Source: Microbacterium caowuchunii
Lineage (GTDB): Bacteria; Actinomycetota; Actinomycetes; Actinomycetales; Microbacteriaceae
Direction: 5' to 3'
Length of the DNA stretch: 64,000 nt
NCBI RefSeq assembly: GCF_008727755.1
Contig: NZ_CP044231.1
Coordinates: 620,001 to 684,000, forward strand
This document shows, in pieces, positions 62,041 to 64,000 of the stretch (the stretch's first letter is position 1; the number at the start of each line of letters is the position of its first letter). Made by a program: the position numbers and the translations under genes. The notes beneath the pieces are model-generated. The model worked only from the letters and a program-made list of their open reading frames with translations. It searched no databases and was not told the DNA's origin.

Positions 62041-62085
62041 CCCCGCGTCCGCCCCGCGGTTTTCGCGTGCGGAGCGGACGCGGGG
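62041..62085. terminator. terminator after the SDR gene
   Basis: Perfect 12-bp stem CCCCGCGTCCGC (62041-62052) / GCGGACGCGGGG (62074-62085) 8 bp after the stop. No T-tract. Confidence 0.7.
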
Positions 62086-62185
62086 ACGTCCGTCCTCGCG
62101 GTTCCGGGCGCCTTCGGGGTGCCGCGGGGGAGCGCGGGGCGCGGGCGAAAAGAAGCCGTAACAGGCGAGGGCTAGGCTCGCTCAC

Positions 62186-62989
62186 GTGATCCACGCCCCC
62201 GAGCACGCCTCCGCCGCGCGCGCCCCCGCCTTCTTCCTCACCTGCATCGGCACCGGCCTCCTCGCCGGCTTGCTCTCGGGGCTGTTCGGCGTCGGCGGCG
62301 GCACCGTGATCGTGCCGCTGCTGGTCATGTTCCTCACCTTCAACCAGCGGCTCGCCGCGGGCACCTCGCTCGCCGCGATCGTGCCCACCGCCGCGGTCGG
62401 GGTCGTGTCCTACGCGCTCAACGGATCGGTCGACTGGCTGGCCGCGATCCTCCTCGCCGCCGGCGCGATCGTCGGAACCCAGATCGGCACGTGGCTGCTG
62501 CCCCGGATCTCGCAGACGGCGCTGCGCTGGACGTTCGTGGCGTTCGTGGCCGTCGTGATCGTGAGTCTGTTCATCGTCATCCCCTCCCGTGACTCGCAGA
62601 TCGACCTGACCGTCTGGTCGGGTATCGCGCTCGTCGTCGTGGGCGTGCTCACCGGCATCCTGTCCGGCCTCATCGGGGTCGGCGGCGGCGTCGTGGTCGT
62701 GCCCGTGCTCATCCTGCTCTTCGGTGCGAGCGACCTGGTGGCCAAGGGCACCTCACTGCTGTTCATGATCCCGGCGGCCATCTCGGGCACGATCGGGAAT
62801 CTCCGCCGTAAGAACGTCGACCTGGTGGCGGCGGCCATCGTCGGCATCGCCGCCTGCACCACGACCGCTGTCGGTGCGTGGCTCGCGACCCTCATCTCCC
62901 CGTTGCTGGGCAACATCCTCTTCGCCGCGTTCCTGGTCTTCGTCGGCACGCAGATGGCCATCAAAGCGGTCCGCGGCCGTAAGCGCTGA
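62186..62989 (+). CDS. TauE/SafE family sulfite/anion permease
   Basis: A 267-residue membrane protein with eight predicted spans in two repeats. GLLAGLLSGLFGVGGGTVIVPLLV and GVLTGILSGLIGVGGGVVVVPVLI are the paired glycine-rich motifs of TauE/SafE (DUF81) exporters. It is proposed to move sulfite, sulfonates or organic anions. Starts at GTG 62186. No sulfur genes are directly beside it, though metY lies 3 kb away. Confidence 0.88.
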   Translation: MIHAPEHASAARAPAFFLTCIGTGLLAGLLSGLFGVGGGTVIVPLLVMFLTFNQRLAAGTSLAAIVPTAAVGVVSYALNGSVDWLAAILLAAGAIVGTQIGTWLLPRISQTALRWTFVAFVAVVIVSLFIVIPSRDSQIDLTVWSGIALVVVGVLTGILSGLIGVGGGVVVVPVLILLFGASDLVAKGTSLLFMIPAAISGTIGNLRRKNVDLVAAAIVGIAACTTTAVGAWLATLISPLLGNILFAAFLVFVGTQMAIKAVRGRKR

Positions 62990-63058
62990 GCCTGCGCATC
63001 CACCCTTTTCCCCAGCCCTTCCGGAGGTGTGCGGGAGCCTGCTCGTTAGGATGGGGGA

Positions 63059-63505
63059 GTGCCCGTGAACCCCGAGCTGCTCGGCCGTGAATTCCCGCCG
63101 ACGCCCCCCTACCTCGTCGGCCGAGAGAAGGTGCGGGAGTTCGCCCGCGCCGTCTTCGCGACCGACCCCCAGCACACCGACGTGGACGCTGCGGTGGCCC
63201 TCGGCTACCCCGACGTCGTCGCTCCGCCGACCTTCGCGATGGTGGTGCAGGACCTCACCATGCAGCAGTTGCTCGCCGAGCCGGACTCCGGCATCGTGCT
63301 CGAGCGCGCCATCCACGCCGAGCAGCGCTTCCGCTACTCCCGGCCGATCGTCGCGGGCGATGAGCTCGTGGCGCGGCTCCGGGTGACCGGGGTGCGCGCC
63401 ATCGGCAAGGGCGCGATGGTCACCAGCGAGGCGGACATCACGGATGCCGCCGGAGCCCACGTCGTCACCGCGGTGTCGGTGCTGCTGATCGGGGGAGACG
63501 AATGA
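63059..63505 (+). CDS. hadA: FAS1-like dehydratase, HadA-type
   Basis: A 148-residue hot-dog-fold MaoC-like subunit: NPELLGREFPPTPPYLVGREKVREFARAVFATDPQHTD is the usual actinobacterial start, and PDVVAPPTFAMVVQDLTMQQLL and HAEQRFRYSRPIVAGDELVARLRV are fold landmarks. It pairs with HadB as a (3R)-hydroxyacyl-thioester dehydratase. GTG 63059 or 63065 may start; the latter has the better spaced GGGGGA. It overlaps hadB by 4 bases. Confidence 0.9.
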   Translation: MPVNPELLGREFPPTPPYLVGREKVREFARAVFATDPQHTDVDAAVALGYPDVVAPPTFAMVVQDLTMQQLLAEPDSGIVLERAIHAEQRFRYSRPIVAGDELVARLRVTGVRAIGKGAMVTSEADITDAAGAHVVTAVSVLLIGGDE

Positions 63506-63909
63506 CCGCCGCACTCGAGATCGGGCACGTCGTCGCCGAGCGCGAGGTGCATCTGACCCGGGAGTCGCTGGTGCGCTACGCAGGCGCATCCGGGGATTTC
63601 AATCCCATCCACTACCGTGACGACGTGGCCACCCGTGTCGGTCTCCCCGGGGTCCTCGCGCACGGGATGCTGACGATGGGACTCGCCGTCGAGACTCTCG
63701 TGCCGTGGCTGGGCGACTCCGGCCGGATCCTCGAGTACGGCGTGCGGTTCACCCGCCCCGTGGTCGTGGATGCCGAAGAAGGGGCCTACGTCCAGGTCGT
63801 CGCGACCGTCGGAGCGGTGGATGAGGACACGGCGCGGATCGACCTGACCGTCACGCACGCCGACACCACCGTGCTCGGCAAGGCCCAGGTCCGGATCCGG
63901 GTGGCCTGA
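63502..63909 (+). CDS. hadB: MaoC dehydratase, HadB-type
   Basis: A 135-residue hot-dog subunit with the hydratase-2 motif YAGASGDFNPIHYRDDVATRVGLPGVLAHGMLTMGL holding the catalytic Asp and His. It forms the active dehydratase with HadA. In mycobacteria this pair serves long-chain (mycolate) elongation; related lineages without mycolates keep it for general fatty acid synthesis. Followed 6 bp later by murB. Confidence 0.92.
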   Translation: MTAALEIGHVVAEREVHLTRESLVRYAGASGDFNPIHYRDDVATRVGLPGVLAHGMLTMGLAVETLVPWLGDSGRILEYGVRFTRPVVVDAEEGAYVQVVATVGAVDEDTARIDLTVTHADTTVLGKAQVRIRVA

Positions 63910-63915
63910 GCGCCG

Positions 63916-64000
63916 ATGACCGAGGTCGACCCGCAGCCGCTGTCGCGGCTGACCACCCTGCAGACCGGTGCCGCACCCCTGCGCATGCGTGAGGCGCGCA
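63916..64000 (+). CDS. murB: UDP-N-acetylenolpyruvoylglucosamine reductase (5' part)
   Basis: The first 28 codons only, cut by the right edge. The peptide MTEVDPQPLSRLTTLQTGAA matches the N-terminus of MurB, where LSxLTTLxxGG begins the FAD-binding domain. The hadAB-murB order is typical of actinobacteria. The rest cannot be judged. Confidence 0.78.
   Translation, partial: MTEVDPQPLSRLTTLQTGAAPLRMREAR

Overview
The window is high-GC, densely packed DNA with many ATGA stop/start overlaps and frequent GTG/TTG starts. The gene set (menaquinone synthesis with menD, menF and menG, a FprA-like ferredoxin reductase, hadA/hadB-type dehydratases next to murB, tRNA-Thr and tRNA-Met in tandem) points to an actinobacterium, most likely a Microbacteriaceae member close to Microbacterium. 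This is judged from protein character only.

Region 1 (1-18.8 kb) is core genome. It holds a DUF4229 protein, a PLDc_N membrane protein, menD facing menF, DUF402, menG, a long-chain polyprenyl diphosphate synthase and an FprA-like reductase, which together are a menaquinone module. It continues with three alpha/beta hydrolases, a YajQ protein, an FBP-domain protein, a PfkB kinase, tRNA-Tyr, a class II glutamine amidotransferase, an MFS exporter, an inositol-phosphatase family enzyme, a large M23 peptidase, and then tRNA-Thr and tRNA-Met.

Region 2 (18.9-62 kb) is accessory and mostly catabolic. (a) 20-28.5 kb is a TetR-controlled meta-cleavage operon (MFS importer, mhpB, mhpC, mhpD, an NTF2-like protein, an HpcH/HpaI aldolase, mhpA) for 3-hydroxyphenylpropionate-like aromatics, ended by a strong terminator. 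(b) 29.2-29.4 kb holds a fragment of a nitrate reductase chaperone gene (narJ) with no nar genes nearby. (c) 29.8-37.2 kb is a complete mycofactocin locus in an unusual layout: mftR-mftG leave leftward, mftA-mftB-mftC-mftE run rightward, and mftD-mftF run leftward to meet mftE tail to tail. The same 18-bp motif, in the same orientation relative to transcription, lies at the mftA and mftD promoters. (d) 37.3-50.8 kb carries an IclR regulator with a palindromic operator, a small CxxC protein, a CoA-transferase/amidohydrolase/SDR operon, two NDMA-dependent-type alcohol dehydrogenases on either side of an aldehyde dehydrogenase, a Cys-form UGSC protein with a translationally coupled partner, another SDR, a zinc MDR dehydrogenase and a second amidohydrolase. 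(e) 50.9-56.9 kb is a complete oligopeptide/nickel-type ABC importer. (f) 57-62 kb has two TetR genes, metY, a CoA-binding protein and an SDR with an odd N-terminal domain.

Region 3 (62.2-64 kb) returns to apparent core genes: a TauE/SafE permease, hadA, hadB and the start of murB. In Mycobacterium tuberculosis the tRNA-Thr/tRNA-Met pair lies almost next to hadAB, so the roughly 44 kb between them here looks like accessory DNA inserted at a conserved junction.

Working model: the alcohol dehydrogenases pass electrons to mycofactocin, which is made by MftABCDEF and re-oxidised with help from MftG. The aldehyde dehydrogenase, SDRs, CoA-transferase and amidohydrolases then process an imported or aromatic-derived substrate. 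The substrate cannot be named from sequence.
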